The notes under the pieces: model-generated
Databases searched by the model: none
Seen by the model: only the letters and a program-made list of their open reading frames with translations
What the model was told of the DNA's origin: nothing
Shown: piece by piece, positions 51,547 to 60,978 of the stretch
Numbering within the stretch: the first letter of the stretch is position 1
Layout: the number at the start of each line of letters is the position of its first letter
Program-made: the position numbers and the translations under genes
From: Naasia sp. SYSU D00948
Lineage (GTDB): Bacteria; Actinomycetota; Actinomycetes; Actinomycetales; Microbacteriaceae
Length of the DNA: 64,000 bases
Direction of reading: 5' to 3'
Assembly: GCF_017916515.1 (NCBI RefSeq)
Contig: NZ_JAFMTA010000001.1
Location: 62,001-126,000, forward strand

Positions 51547-52503
51547 TCACGCGTCGAGGGACTCCAGCCGGGCCACCAGCCGGTCGACGAACCCGCCTGT
51601 CGTCCGCAGGACCACACGCACCGTCGCGCCCTCCTGATCCGGGTGCCCGCGGTACCGGCCGCGCGTGTCCGCGACCGTCGCCCCGCGCGCCGGTCCGTTG
51701 CCGCACTCCACCTCGACGCGCACCCGCGGGCAGACCGTGGGCACGACCTCCCCGGTGAGCACTCCCGCGGCGAGCGCGTCGTGCTGGGGCGCCGCCCGGC
51801 GTCCGAGGATCGGGGTGTAGAAGTCCATGTAGTGGTCGCTGATCGCGGCGACGAAGCGCCCCACCGCGCCGCCCTCCGCCAGCCGGGCGCAGTGCTCCTC
51901 GGTGAGCTGCTCGGGCACCGTCACATCGAGCGGGACGAGGGTGACCGGCCACCCGGCCGACAGCACCACCTGCGCGGCCTCAGGGTCGTGGGCGATGTTC
52001 GCCTCGGCCGCCGGCGTCCGGTTGCCGGGGACCTCGGCGGCTCCGCCCATCACGACCACGTCCCGGATCCGCGACGGCAGGGACGGATCCGCCCGCAGTG
52101 CGAGCGCGAGGTTGGTGAGCGCGCCCGTGGCGAGGATCCGCAGCCGGCCCTCGTGCTCGCGGGAGAGGTCGTCGAGGAGCCGAAGCGCGGGGCGCGGATC
52201 GACCAGCGACTCGTCGGCCTCCCCGAGCCCCGCGTCGCCCATCCCGTCGGCGCCGTGCACGTGCGTCGAGTGGGGCAGCGGGTCCGCGAGGAGCGGCCGC
52301 TCAGCACCGACCGCGACCGGGATCCCGGTGCGCCCGGCGAGGGCGAGCACGCGCAGCGTGTTGAGCGCGCCCGCACGCGCCGCCGTGTTGCCGGCGACGG
52401 TGGTGATCCCCACGATCTCCACGTCCGGGACTGCGAGGAGGTAGAGCAGCGCGACCGCGTCGTCGATGCCGGTGTCGCAGTCGACGAGCACCGAAACCGT
52501 CAT
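51547..52503 (-). CDS. nucleoside hydrolase
   Basis: A 318-residue inosine-uridine-type ribohydrolase. VDCDTGIDDA (about 7-16) is the calcium-binding DxDxxxDD motif; ITTVAGNTAA, DDL and MGGAAEVPGNRTPAAEANIAHDPEAA follow, the last with the NxxxDP ligand. It splits nucleosides to base and ribose. The ATG lies within the stop of the MFS gene, which could import nucleosides (inference). Confidence 0.92.
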   Translation of the reverse strand: MTVSVLVDCDTGIDDAVALLYLLAVPDVEIVGITTVAGNTAARAGALNTLRVLALAGRTGIPVAVGAERPLLADPLPHSTHVHGADGMGDAGLGEADESLVDPRPALRLLDDLSREHEGRLRILATGALTNLALALRADPSLPSRIRDVVVMGGAAEVPGNRTPAAEANIAHDPEAAQVVLSAGWPVTLVPLDVTVPEQLTEEHCARLAEGGAVGRFVAAISDHYMDFYTPILGRRAAPQHDALAAGVLTGEVVPTVCPRVRVEVECGNGPARGATVADTRGRYRGHPDQEGATVRVVLRTTGGFVDRLVARLESLDA

Positions 52504-53744
52504 CGCGCCGTCCCCGAGCGCGGCGCCAGGTCGTCCTCCAGCATCCGGGGCCGCGCGAGCGCGATGGCGGCGGGGATCGCCGCGACGCCCAGCGCGGAGA
52601 CGAGCAGCAGCGGCAGGGTCCAGCCGCCCGAGACCTGATGGAGCAGTCCGACGAGCAGGGGGCCTGTGGCGCCGACCGTGTAGCCGACGCCCTGCGTGAA
52701 CCCGCTGAGCGCCGCCGAGCCCTCGTGCGTGCGCGTCCGCAGGTTGATGAGGATGATCGCGAGCGGGAACAGGAGCGGGCCGAGACCGGCGGCGGTCACC
52801 CACAGCCACGTCGCCGTTCCGGGCGCCAGCAGGAGCCCGACGTACCCGAGCAGGAAGAACGCGACGCCCGGGTAGACGAGCAGGCCCGCGTTGCGCATCC
52901 GCACCGCGAGCAGCGGGACGAGCACCGCGACCGGGAAGCCCGCGATCGAGTAGAGGGACAGCAGCGCGCCGGCGGCGAACATGTCGATCCCAGCGGTGTC
53001 CACGAGGATCTGCGGCAGCCAGGCGAACATGGCGTAGGCGTTGAAGCTCGAGGACGCGAACACCGTCGCGGTCGACCAGGCGACCGGCGAGCGCCAGGTG
53101 CGGCCGAGCGGCGGCGGCTCCTCGACCTCCGGGTCGTTGCCGAGGGCCGCGGCGGAGCGGAGGCGGCGCTCCCGCAGCCAGACCGCGATCCAGGGCGCCA
53201 CCGCCGTGAGGGCGACGAAACCCCAGACCGCGAGGTCGAGGCGCCAGCCGGCGGTCGCCGCCAGCGGGGCGGACACGAGCGGCGGCACCGCGGCGCTCGT
53301 CGCGAGCAGCGCGCTCGACAGCGCGGTGAGCGTCCCGATCCGGTCCGGGAAGTACCGCTTCACGGCGGGCGGGAGCAGGACGTTGCCGACGCCCACGGCG
53401 GCGAGCGTGAGGAGGCTGCCGCCGAACAGCACGCCGTAGTCGGGGGCGATGCTGCGAACGAGGTGCCCGGCCGTCATCGCGGCGGCGGCCACGAGGATCG
53501 CGGTGTCGAGGCCGATCCGGCGCCCGATCGCCGGCGCGAGGAGCCCGAAGACCGCGAACGAGATGGGCGGCAGCGTCCCGAGGATGCCGATGCCGACGCT
53601 CGTCAGCACGATGTCCTCGCCGATCTCGCCGAAGACGGGCGACAGGGAGGCGACGGCCGTACGCAGGTTGAGCGCCAGCAGCACGATCGCGGCGAGCGTG
53701 AGGAGACGGCCGGTCCGCGTCGGGAGGGCTGGCGCGGCGCTCAC
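52500..53744 (-). CDS. MFS transporter, CynX/NimT type
   Basis: A 414-residue transporter with twelve membrane segments. LLALNLRTAVASLSPV at the N-terminus and GVGNVLLPPAVKRYFPDRIGTLTALSSA in the first half are typical of the cyanate/2-nitroimidazole group. The cytoplasmic loop between segments 6 and 7 is the usual length. The gene overlaps the nucleoside hydrolase by ATGA; no biochemical substrate is seen. Confidence 0.88.
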   Translation of the reverse strand: MSAAPALPTRTGRLLTLAAIVLLALNLRTAVASLSPVFGEIGEDIVLTSVGIGILGTLPPISFAVFGLLAPAIGRRIGLDTAILVAAAAMTAGHLVRSIAPDYGVLFGGSLLTLAAVGVGNVLLPPAVKRYFPDRIGTLTALSSALLATSAAVPPLVSAPLAATAGWRLDLAVWGFVALTAVAPWIAVWLRERRLRSAAALGNDPEVEEPPPLGRTWRSPVAWSTATVFASSSFNAYAMFAWLPQILVDTAGIDMFAAGALLSLYSIAGFPVAVLVPLLAVRMRNAGLLVYPGVAFFLLGYVGLLLAPGTATWLWVTAAGLGPLLFPLAIILINLRTRTHEGSAALSGFTQGVGYTVGATGPLLVGLLHQVSGGWTLPLLLVSALGVAAIPAAIALARPRMLEDDLAPRSGTAR

Positions 53745-53750
53745 CGATCC

Positions 53751-53756
53751 AGCCTA
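53751..53756 (-). promoter_or_regulatory. -10 box TAGGCT for the MFS gene
   Basis: Ends 6 bases before GTG 53744. Confidence 0.5.
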
Positions 53757-53813
53757 GGCCGCGCCGCGGAACAGGGACGCCGGGTGGGGCATGTGCCGCG
53801 GCGCCACGGGACC

Positions 53814-53819
53814 TAGGCT
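53814..53819 (+). promoter_or_regulatory. -10 box TAGGCT for the 210-residue gene
   Basis: Ends 6 bases before ATG 53826. Confidence 0.5.
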
Positions 53820-53825
53820 GTGCGC

Positions 53826-54458
53826 ATGTCGGACCTTCGGCGGCGTCTTCCCCGGCTGAGGCTGAGGCGCGGGGCCGCGAGCTCGGCCCCTCCCCGCGAC
53901 TGGCGGCCCCGCATCGCCTCGGCCGTGCGTGCGCTCGCCGAGCAGCTCGCCGTGCTGCCGGAGGAGGGCTGGTCGGCGCAGACGCTGTCCCCGCGGCCGG
54001 GAGGCGGACGGGTGGAGGACGTCGTGGCGGACCTCGCGCGCCGTCTCTCCTCCCCCCGACTGCGGCTCGTCCTGCCCGCGAGAGCGGACGCCCCGGCCAG
54101 GGACGAGCTGCTCCTGCGGCTCCGCTCCGCGGCCGACCGGGCGGGGTCCGGGCGGGGCCGCCACGGCCTCGGCGAGCTGACCGCCGTCGTCCAGGCGTGC
54201 TACGACATCACGGTGCCGCTGGGGCTCCCCGACCCGGTGGCGCCCGACGCATCCCAGGCGGTCGCGCGCGGACGTGTCGCGCTGGGCTCCGCCGAGCTCC
54301 GCGCGCTGCTGCGGGGTCGCTCCCTCGTCGCGGACGACGCAGGCTGGCGCATCGGATCCGGACCGGAGATCCGCGGCCCGGCAGGCGTGCTGGTGTCCTG
54401 GCTCTGCGGCCGTCCCGTCGTGCCGGTCTTCCCGCCGAGGGGAACCGGTCAGGCCTGA
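53826..54458 (+). CDS. hypothetical protein, weakly DinB/maleylpyruvate isomerase-like
   Basis: A 210-residue soluble protein with a very basic start (RRRLPRLRLRRGA). The segment ALAEQLAVLPEEGWSAQTLSPRPGGGRVEDVVADLARRL resembles the first helices of mycothiol-dependent maleylpyruvate isomerase/DinB-fold proteins, and GVLVSWLCGRPV near the end resembles their C-terminal region. No metal-ligand His is clear, so the resemblance is weak. Overlaps ribF by 10 bases tail to tail. Confidence 0.55.
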   Translation: MSDLRRRLPRLRLRRGAASSAPPRDWRPRIASAVRALAEQLAVLPEEGWSAQTLSPRPGGGRVEDVVADLARRLSSPRLRLVLPARADAPARDELLLRLRSAADRAGSGRGRHGLGELTAVVQACYDITVPLGLPDPVAPDASQAVARGRVALGSAELRALLRGRSLVADDAGWRIGSGPEIRGPAGVLVSWLCGRPVVPVFPPRGTGQA

Positions 54459-55396
54459 GCCGCGAGCAGCGTCCGCGCCTGCGAGACGTCGCGGCCCATC
54501 TGCTCGATCAGCGGACCGATGCCCTCGTAGGCCACCATGCCGCGCAGCCGGTGGGCGAACTCCACGTCGACGAGGTGACCGTACAGGTCGAGGTCCTCGT
54601 CGAGCACGTACGCCTCGACCTGCTTGCGCGCCACGTCGCCGAAGGTCGGGTTGGTGCCGACCGAGATCGCGGCGGGGTAGCGGGGCGTCCCGGGCGCCGA
54701 CCGGTCGGTGAGCCAGCCGGCGTAGACGCCGTCCCCCGGCGCCAGGCCCTCCGACTCGGCGGCCAGGTTCGCCGTCGGGTAGCCGAGCTCCCGGCCCCTC
54801 CGCAGGCCCGGGACCACGACCCCGCGCACCCGAGGCGCCCTGCCGAGGAGGATGGCCGCGCCGTCCACGTCGCCCTCGTCGAGGAGCGCACGGATGCGGG
54901 ACGACGAGGCCCGTCCCCCCTCCGACACGACGTCGCCGACGACGACCACCTCGAAGCCGTGGAGGCGGCCGAGCTCGCGCAGGGTCTCGACGTTCCCCGC
55001 GCCTCCGGCGCCGAAGCGGAAGTCGTCGCCGACGAGGACGACCCGGGCCTCGAGCGCCGTGGCGAGGACCCGCTCCGCGAACTCCTCCGGCGTCCACGAC
55101 GCGAGCCGGTGGTCGAAGGCGAGGACGACCGTGGCGGCGACCCCCGCCTCCTCGAGCAGCTCGAGCTTCTGGGGCAGGCTCACGAGGTTCTGCGGGCAGG
55201 CCTCGGGGCGCAGCACGGCGAGCGGGTTCCGGTCGAAGGTGACGACGACCGGGGTGACGCCGCGCCGCGCCGCCTCCTCGAGGAGGGCACCGATGACGGC
55301 GCGGTGCCCGGCGTGGACGCCGTCGAACTTGCCGATCGTCACGGCGCTCGGGCGGACGCCCTCCGGCACCCGGTCGAGCGACTCGACGACGATCAT
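54449..55396 (-). CDS. ribF: bifunctional riboflavin kinase/FAD synthetase
   Basis: A 315-residue enzyme making FMN and FAD from riboflavin. The adenylyltransferase half carries GKFDGVHAGHR (22-32), VVTFDRNP and SSSRIRALL; the kinase half has GRELGYPTANLA, GVYAGWL and the TNPTF motif. ATG 55396 overlaps the stop of the upstream membrane protein (ATGA). It ends the truB-led operon. Confidence 0.96.
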   Translation of the reverse strand: MIVVESLDRVPEGVRPSAVTIGKFDGVHAGHRAVIGALLEEAARRGVTPVVVTFDRNPLAVLRPEACPQNLVSLPQKLELLEEAGVAATVVLAFDHRLASWTPEEFAERVLATALEARVVLVGDDFRFGAGGAGNVETLRELGRLHGFEVVVVGDVVSEGGRASSSRIRALLDEGDVDGAAILLGRAPRVRGVVVPGLRRGRELGYPTANLAAESEGLAPGDGVYAGWLTDRSAPGTPRYPAAISVGTNPTFGDVARKQVEAYVLDEDLDLYGHLVDVEFAHRLRGMVAYEGIGPLIEQMGRDVSQARTLLAAQA

Positions 55397-55830
55397 GACG
55401 CGTCCCGGACGGTGCCCGGCCGGTGCCGCGCGAGCCAGAGCATGCCGAGGACGGGCACGACGAGCGGCACGAAGAGGTAGCCGCCTCCGTAGTAGGACCA
55501 GACGGTGTCCCGCGGGAAGAGCTCGGCGTCGACGATGCTCAGCGTTCCGACCGTGAGCACGAACAGGAGCTCGAACCCGATCGTGATCCAGGCGACCCGG
55601 TACCACCCCCGGCCGGGCGCCACGAGCGCCACCGTGGCGAGGATGTAGACCACCGCCGCGAGCGCGGACAGCGAGTAGGCGAGCGGGGCCTCCGAGTAGT
55701 CGCTCAGGATCTGCACGGTGGACCGGCCGGTCGCTGCGAGCGCGAGGATGCCGTACACCGCGACGAGGACGAGCCCGATCCCGCTGATCCGCCGGCGCCG
55801 CGAGGTGGAGGCGGGCGAGGTCGCTGTCAT
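55393..55830 (-). CDS. hypothetical membrane protein between truB and ribF
   Basis: A 145-residue protein with four hydrophobic segments (about 15-35, 48-69, 78-99, 112-135) and a basic N-terminus. ATG 55830 is used. It is translationally coupled to ribF by ATGA. Not recognised. Confidence 0.65.
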   Translation of the reverse strand: MTATSPASTSRRRRISGIGLVLVAVYGILALAATGRSTVQILSDYSEAPLAYSLSALAAVVYILATVALVAPGRGWYRVAWITIGFELLFVLTVGTLSIVDAELFPRDTVWSYYGGGYLFVPLVVPVLGMLWLARHRPGTVRDAS

Positions 55831-55855
55831 GGCCCTTCGATTATCCCGCACCTCG

Positions 55856-56224
55856 TCAGGCCAGCTGCACCGTCCAGATCACGTGCATGCGGTAGAGCAT
55901 CACGGCGACCGCGAGGCAGGCGACCCCGACGACGACCGTGCTCCAGCGGCTCCGCTCGAGCAGGGCCCAGAGGATCGCGACCGGCGGGAGGATGAACGCC
56001 GAGATCAGGTACGCCCAGAACTCGTACGGGTTGCCGGTCGGGTCGTTGCCGGTGAGCGGGGCGACGATCGCCATCACGATCTGCGCGAGCAGGAGCACCC
56101 CGAGCAGCGCGGCGCCCGCCATCGTGAGGTCGGAGGGCGGACGCTTGGCGAGGCCGAACGCCACGGCGAGGAGTCCCGCGAGGACCGCCACGACGATCTG
56201 GACGACGGTGTACCACAGGATCAT
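55856..56224 (-). CDS. hypothetical membrane protein after truB
   Basis: A 122-residue protein with four hydrophobic segments and short loops. Its ATG overlaps the truB stop (ATGA). The spaced loop KRPPSDLTMAG and the segment NPYEFWAYLISAFILPP resemble small actinobacterial membrane proteins of unknown role. Confidence 0.65.
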   Translation of the reverse strand: MILWYTVVQIVVAVLAGLLAVAFGLAKRPPSDLTMAGAALLGVLLLAQIVMAIVAPLTGNDPTGNPYEFWAYLISAFILPPVAILWALLERSRWSTVVVGVACLAVAVMLYRMHVIWTVQLA

Positions 56225-57147
56225 CGGGCCGCCTCCGGCTGCACGGACGAGGGGAAGCCGGTCAGCACCCGCGCTCGGCCCGCCGCCACCGTGACGAGGG
56301 CGACGAGCCGCCCCGAGGACACGACGGCGAGCGGTCCCCCGTCCGGGCGCTCGAGCGGGATGCGCTTGCCGTGTCCGAGGTCCACGGCGGCGGCCGCGTC
56401 CACCTCGGCGGTCGGCAGGACGCGCGCGGCGGCCTCGGCCGGTGCGAGCAGGGGCGTCGCAGGGCCGAGCCCGTCGAGGGCGGCCGCGTCGGCGACCGAG
56501 AAGGGACCGACCGCCACGCGGCGCAAGGCCGTCAGGTGGCCGCCGACGCCGAGCGCGCGCCCGAGATCGCGGGCGAGGGCCCGGATGTAGGTGCCGGAGG
56601 AGCAGGCGACCCGCACGTCGAGGTCCACCGCCCCCTCGGCGTCACCGGGGAGGGACCGCCCGAGCACCGCGAACTCGGAGACCCGCACGGGCCGTGCCGC
56701 CAGCTCGACGTCCTCGCCCGCGCGCACCCGCGCATAGCTGCGGCGGCCGTCCACCTTGATCGCGCTGACCGAGCTCGGCACCTGCTCCAGGTCCCCGGTC
56801 AGAGCCGCCACGGCGTCCCGGATGCGCGAATCGTCGACGGAACGGGCGTCGGCCGGCTCCCCGATCGCCTCGCCCTCGCGGTCGTCCGTCGTGGTGGCGG
56901 AGCCGAGGCGGACGGTCGCCAGGTACACCTTGTCCAGCCCGACCAGGTAGGTGAGGAGCCGGGTCGAAGGACCGAGTCCCAGGAGGAGCAGGCCGGTCGC
57001 CATCGGGTCCAGCGTCCCCGCGTGCCCGACCTTCCGCGTCCCGTACGCGCGGCGTGCGCGGGCGACGACACCGTGGCTCGTGATGCCCTCCGGTTTGTCG
57101 ACGAGGACCACGCCGTCGGGCTCGTCGATCTCGAGCGGGCCCGGCAT
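56221..57147 (-). CDS. truB: tRNA pseudouridine(55) synthase
   Basis: A 308-residue enzyme making pseudouridine 55 in tRNA T-loops. The catalytic Asp is Asp 47 in GHAGTLDPMATGLL; the LVDKPEGITSH and SALKRDG-like SAIKVDGRRSYARVR motifs and CSSGTYIRALARDLG are present. It normally follows rbfA; here rbfA is 6.4 kb away. A TAGAGT box 6 bases upstream suggests its own promoter. Confidence 0.96.
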   Translation of the reverse strand: MPGPLEIDEPDGVVLVDKPEGITSHGVVARARRAYGTRKVGHAGTLDPMATGLLLLGLGPSTRLLTYLVGLDKVYLATVRLGSATTTDDREGEAIGEPADARSVDDSRIRDAVAALTGDLEQVPSSVSAIKVDGRRSYARVRAGEDVELAARPVRVSEFAVLGRSLPGDAEGAVDLDVRVACSSGTYIRALARDLGRALGVGGHLTALRRVAVGPFSVADAAALDGLGPATPLLAPAEAAARVLPTAEVDAAAAVDLGHGKRIPLERPDGGPLAVVSSGRLVALVTVAAGRARVLTGFPSSVQPEAAR

Positions 57148-57153
57148 GCTCGC

Positions 57154-57159
57154 ACTCTA
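57154..57159 (-). promoter_or_regulatory. -10 box TAGAGT for truB
   Basis: Ends 6 bases before ATG 57147. Confidence 0.5.
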
Positions 57160-57178
57160 ACAGCGCCCGTCCCCGGCC

Positions 57179-57184
57179 TAGGAT
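57179..57184 (+). promoter_or_regulatory. -10 box TAGGAT for the ketopantoate reductase gene
   Basis: Ends 6 bases before GTG 57191. Confidence 0.5.
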
Positions 57185-57190
57185 CGGGGC

Positions 57191-58183
57191 GTGCGGGTCG
57201 GCGTTCTCGGGGTGGGCGCCGTCGGAGGGGCGCTCGCCGCCGTCCTCGACCGCGCCGGCCACCGCGTGTCCGTCGCGGTGCGCGCGGACGCCGCGGCCGG
57301 GATCACCGAGCGGGGCATCCGGCTGACGGGCGCCTGGGGCGACACGACGGCGCGCGTCGAGGCGGCCACCGGGCTCACCGAGCCGCACGAGCTGGTGCTG
57401 GTGGCGACCAAGGCGATGGACGCCCGGGCGGCGATCGAGGCGAGCCGGGACGCCTGCCGCGGCGGGACCGTCGTGGTGGTGCAGAACGGCCTCGAGGGCG
57501 CCGACCGCGCGAGGGAGCTGCTCCCGGAGTCGCGGGTCCTCGGCGGGCTCGCGCTCTTCGCCGCGTCCCTGGTCGGACCCGGCGAGGTCCGGATCACCGC
57601 TCCGGGCGACCTGTACGTGGGTCCCGCCGCGCCGGAGGATCCGATCGTCGCCGTCCTCGCCGGGGCGCTGCCCACTCGGGCGGTGCAGGACCTCCGAGGC
57701 ATGCAGTGGACCAAGCTCGTCGTCAATCAGGTGAACGCGCTGCCCGCCATCACCGGGCTCAGCGTCCAGGAGGTCGTCGCGCATCCCGCCCTCCGCCGCG
57801 TCCTGACGCTCAGCATCCGGGAGACTGTGCGCACCGGCCGTGCAGCAGGCGTGCGGTTCGGCAGCATGAACGGTCTCGGCGACCTCGTCCTCCGCGTCGC
57901 CGCCGCAGCGCCCGCCGGAGCCGCCGAGCTGCTCCCCCGTCGCATGGCACGCGGGATGGGCGACGTGCCGAACCCGGGATCCACGCTGCAGAGCATCCGG
58001 CGCGGCAAGCCGACGGAGATCGACTACCTGAATGGCGCCGTCGTGGCGGAGGCCACCCGGCTCGGGCGGACCGCGCCCGTCAACGAGGCCCTCACCCGCC
58101 TCGTGCACGAGGTCGAGCGGACCGGGCGCTTCCTGACGCCGGACGAGGTCGCACGGCGAGTGCGCCTCGCCATCGCGCCCTAG
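57191..58183 (+). CDS. 2-dehydropantoate 2-reductase family
   Basis: A 330-residue NADPH-dependent reductase of the ketopantoate reductase family. GVLGVGAVGGALAAVLDRAG is the Rossmann motif; QNGLEGADRARELLP, MQWTKLVVNQVNALPAITGLS (catalytic Lys region) and RRGKPTEIDYLNGAVV are family motifs. Several paralogues of this family exist in actinobacteria, so the true pantothenate role is not certain. Ends 4 bases into the SARP gene tail to tail. Confidence 0.87.
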   Translation: MRVGVLGVGAVGGALAAVLDRAGHRVSVAVRADAAAGITERGIRLTGAWGDTTARVEAATGLTEPHELVLVATKAMDARAAIEASRDACRGGTVVVVQNGLEGADRARELLPESRVLGGLALFAASLVGPGEVRITAPGDLYVGPAAPEDPIVAVLAGALPTRAVQDLRGMQWTKLVVNQVNALPAITGLSVQEVVAHPALRRVLTLSIRETVRTGRAAGVRFGSMNGLGDLVLRVAAAAPAGAAELLPRRMARGMGDVPNPGSTLQSIRRGKPTEIDYLNGAVVAEATRLGRTAPVNEALTRLVHEVERTGRFLTPDEVARRVRLAIAP

Positions 58184-60897
58184 GCGGGGACGGGACGGGG
58201 AGCGTCGAGGAGGGCGAAGAGGTCCTCGAAGCCGAGCCGGCTCCCCCTGCGGTACTCGAGGTCGAAGTCCTCGGCGGGGAGTGCCTGGGCCACGCGGTCC
58301 CTGTGCTTCCGGGCCTCCTCCCCCTCGGCGACGACCGGGTTGTAGCCGTAGCGCACGCCGAGGCGGTCGACGGCGCCGAAGATGCGCGCCGCCTCCCGGT
58401 GCCGCTCGAGGAGGGCGAAGGCGCCGGCCAGCTGGTGGAAGCCGGCGAGCATCGACGCTCCATCGGCCGCCGACGCGGCGAGCCCGATCGAGCGTCGCAG
58501 CTCGGCGATCGCGTCCCGCCCCTTCCGCTCGTCGGTCAGCACCTTGGCCGCGACGTAGCTGGCGGAGGCCGCCATCCAGGTGTACCCGAGCCGGATGGAC
58601 AGGTCGTAGGAGGCGTTGAGGCTCTCGAGCGCCTCCGCCGACTCCCCGAAGGCGCGCAGCATCTGGCCCTGGCACATGAGGAACTCGGCCTTGGCCCAGT
58701 CCTCCGCCGACTCGGCGTAGGCCTTCGCCTCCGCCATGCACCGCCGCGCCGTCTCCGGGTCGCCGAACAGCGAGCGCGCATAGCCCGTGCGCGCGAGCGC
58801 GACGGCCGGGACGGTCGTGTCCCCGGCCGCCACGGCGAGCTCGTACGCGCGGTCGAGCAGCTGGAAGGTCCGGACGGCGTCGCCCGTCTGGTACGTGAGG
58901 ACCATGAGGCCGATGAGCGTGTGCGCCTCGATCATCGGGGGCAGCTCGCCCGGCACGGCGAGGGCGCGGTCGATGCTTCGGATGCCGTCGACGAGCAGTC
59001 CGCGCGTGAACCAGTGGTGGGCCTGGCTGCCCGCAGTCCTCACCGCCGCGGTCCGGTCCCCCGCCGCGATGCTGTTGTCAAGCGCGACCCGGAGGTCCGG
59101 CCGGAGCAGGTCGAGCTCGGCGTTCGCCGCCGGCGCCCGTCCGGTGCGCGTGAGCGGTCCCAGGTGCGCGGCGCGGTCGGCGAGCCACAGCCGGTGCCGC
59201 TCGAGCCAGGCGGGATCCGGCTCGTCCAGGGCGGCCGCCACCTGCTTGACCGTGTCGAGCAGCCGGTAGCGCCGATCGCCCTCGTCGCCGCGCGTGACCG
59301 CGACGAGGGACTTGTCGGCGAGCCTCGCGAGCACCGCGGCGGGGTCGTCGTCGTCGCACTCGCAGATGCCGAGCACGGCCTCCTCGGGGAAGCCGCCGGC
59401 GAAGCGCGAGAGCTGGAGGAGCAGGCTGAGCTGGGCGGGGGTGAGGAGGTCGATGCTCCAGCGCACGGCGTTCTCGACGCTGTCGTGCCGCGCCTCGCCC
59501 GAGCCCCGCTCGTCCGGTCCTGCGCCCGCGCGGACGGCCTCCAGGAGCTCCGCCCCGCTCAGCACGTCGAGGCGCGCCGCCGTGAGCTCGAGCGCGAGCG
59601 GGATCGCGTCGAGCCGGTCGCAGATCTCGCCGAACAGCTCCTCGTCGTCCCCCCTGCGCCCGCCGCGCGCGTCCGCTGCGCGCTCGGAGAACACGGCGAG
59701 GGCGTCCTCTCGGAGCAGGGGCGCGACCGGCACCACCAGCTCGCCGGGCAGGCGGAGCGGCTCCCGGCTCGTGACGAGCACCGTCACCAGGTCGCTGCGG
59801 CGGAGGATGCCGGACGCGGCTGCCGCGGCGGCGCCGACCACGTGCTCGGCGTTGTCGAGCACGATCAGCGTGGGGCGGTCGGCGAGGCGGGGCGCGAGAG
59901 CGTCGAGCGTGTGGGCGGCCGCCCCCACGGTGTCCGCGATCGCGGGCAGCACTCGGTCCGGGTCGCTCACCGAGGCGAGGTCGACGAACCACTGCTCGTC
60001 GTCCTGTCCGGAGGCGCGCGCGGCCTCGATCGCGAGCCGAGTCTTGCCCACGCCACCGGGGCCGACGAGGGTGATGAGCCGGTGCCGGCGGCGGGCTGCG
60101 GCGACGGCGTCGAGCTCGTCCTGTCGTCCGACGAAGCGGGTCAGCGGGTTGGGGACACCGGTGCGGGCCGGAGGGCGGGGTGCGCGCCCCAGCGTCGCCG
60201 GGTCGCGGCGGAGGATCCCGGATCGCAGCTCCCGCAGACGGGAGGGGATCGGACCGCCGAACCCGTCGAGCGCGTCGAGCGCCTCGGCGACTCGTCCGGA
60301 GCGAGCGAGGGCGAGCGCTGTCAGGTGGGCGACGACCTCGTCCCGCGGGTGCGCTCCGCCGTGCCGCTCCAGGGCGGCGAGCGCCTCCTCAGGCCTGCCG
60401 GCGGCGAGCAGCTCGTCGGCGTGGCGCTCCAGCACCCCCCTCCGCTCCTCGGCGAGCAGTGACCGGACGCCGGTCGCGAAGGGAGCGTCGATGCCCGCGA
60501 GCGGCACGTCGGACGAGTCCTGGAGCAGACGGGCCGAGAGCGCGGCCGCCCTCGGGCTGCCGAGCGGCAGGGCGCGCAGCTCGCCGACTCGGGCGGTGAA
60601 GGAGGGGATGTCGACGTCCTCCTCGGCGACGTCGAGGAGGTAGCCCGAGCGGTCTCCGCGGAGGACGCCTTCGAGCCCGGCGCCACGGAGGCGCGAGAGG
60701 TACGCGCGCAGGCTCGCCACCGTGTGGTCGCCCGGCTCGTCCCAGACGTCCGCGATCAGGTCCTCGGCGGGCACCGTCCTGCCGGCGTCGAGAGCGAGCC
60801 GGGCGACGATCGCACGCGGCAGCATCCCGGGCAGGGGCACAGGGCGGCCGTCGCGGACGACCGTCACGGGACCGAACAGCTCCACCGAGACGCTCAT
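58180..60897 (-). CDS. SARP/AfsR-like transcriptional regulator
   Basis: A 905-residue regulator. Residues 1-95 are an OmpR-type winged helix (VELFGPVTVVRDGRPV, DHTVASLRAYLSRLR), 100-235 a BTAD-like helical part, then an NB-ARC/AAA-type ATPase with Walker A LVGPGGVGKTRLA (279-286), LIVLDNAEHV as Walker B and VLVTSREPLRLPGE, and a C-terminal TPR region. This is the AfsR-like subgroup of Streptomyces antibiotic regulatory proteins. No secondary-metabolite genes are nearby, so its targets are unknown. Start set by TACCCT box. Confidence 0.88.
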   Translation of the reverse strand: MSVSVELFGPVTVVRDGRPVPLPGMLPRAIVARLALDAGRTVPAEDLIADVWDEPGDHTVASLRAYLSRLRGAGLEGVLRGDRSGYLLDVAEEDVDIPSFTARVGELRALPLGSPRAAALSARLLQDSSDVPLAGIDAPFATGVRSLLAEERRGVLERHADELLAAGRPEEALAALERHGGAHPRDEVVAHLTALALARSGRVAEALDALDGFGGPIPSRLRELRSGILRRDPATLGRAPRPPARTGVPNPLTRFVGRQDELDAVAAARRRHRLITLVGPGGVGKTRLAIEAARASGQDDEQWFVDLASVSDPDRVLPAIADTVGAAAHTLDALAPRLADRPTLIVLDNAEHVVGAAAAAASGILRRSDLVTVLVTSREPLRLPGELVVPVAPLLREDALAVFSERAADARGGRRGDDEELFGEICDRLDAIPLALELTAARLDVLSGAELLEAVRAGAGPDERGSGEARHDSVENAVRWSIDLLTPAQLSLLLQLSRFAGGFPEEAVLGICECDDDDPAAVLARLADKSLVAVTRGDEGDRRYRLLDTVKQVAAALDEPDPAWLERHRLWLADRAAHLGPLTRTGRAPAANAELDLLRPDLRVALDNSIAAGDRTAAVRTAGSQAHHWFTRGLLVDGIRSIDRALAVPGELPPMIEAHTLIGLMVLTYQTGDAVRTFQLLDRAYELAVAAGDTTVPAVALARTGYARSLFGDPETARRCMAEAKAYAESAEDWAKAEFLMCQGQMLRAFGESAEALESLNASYDLSIRLGYTWMAASASYVAAKVLTDERKGRDAIAELRRSIGLAASAADGASMLAGFHQLAGAFALLERHREAARIFGAVDRLGVRYGYNPVVAEGEEARKHRDRVAQALPAEDFDLEYRRGSRLGFEDLFALLDAPRPVPA

Positions 60898-60903
60898 GGG
60901 TCG

Positions 60904-60909
60904 AGGGTA
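60904..60909 (-). promoter_or_regulatory. -10 box TACCCT for the SARP gene
   Basis: Ends 6 bases before ATG 60897. Confidence 0.45.
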
Positions 60910-60978
60910 CGGAAGCGCGATCGTCCCGTCCGCGCGCACGCTCGGCCTGTTGCGCCCCTGCAACCTTCCGAGACGCGC

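Noticed and set aside
56371-60462. Very long open frame on the plus strand
   Set aside because: It runs antisense to truB and the SARP gene and crosses panE in another frame; its Arg/Gly/Val-rich composition is a GC-rich shadow.
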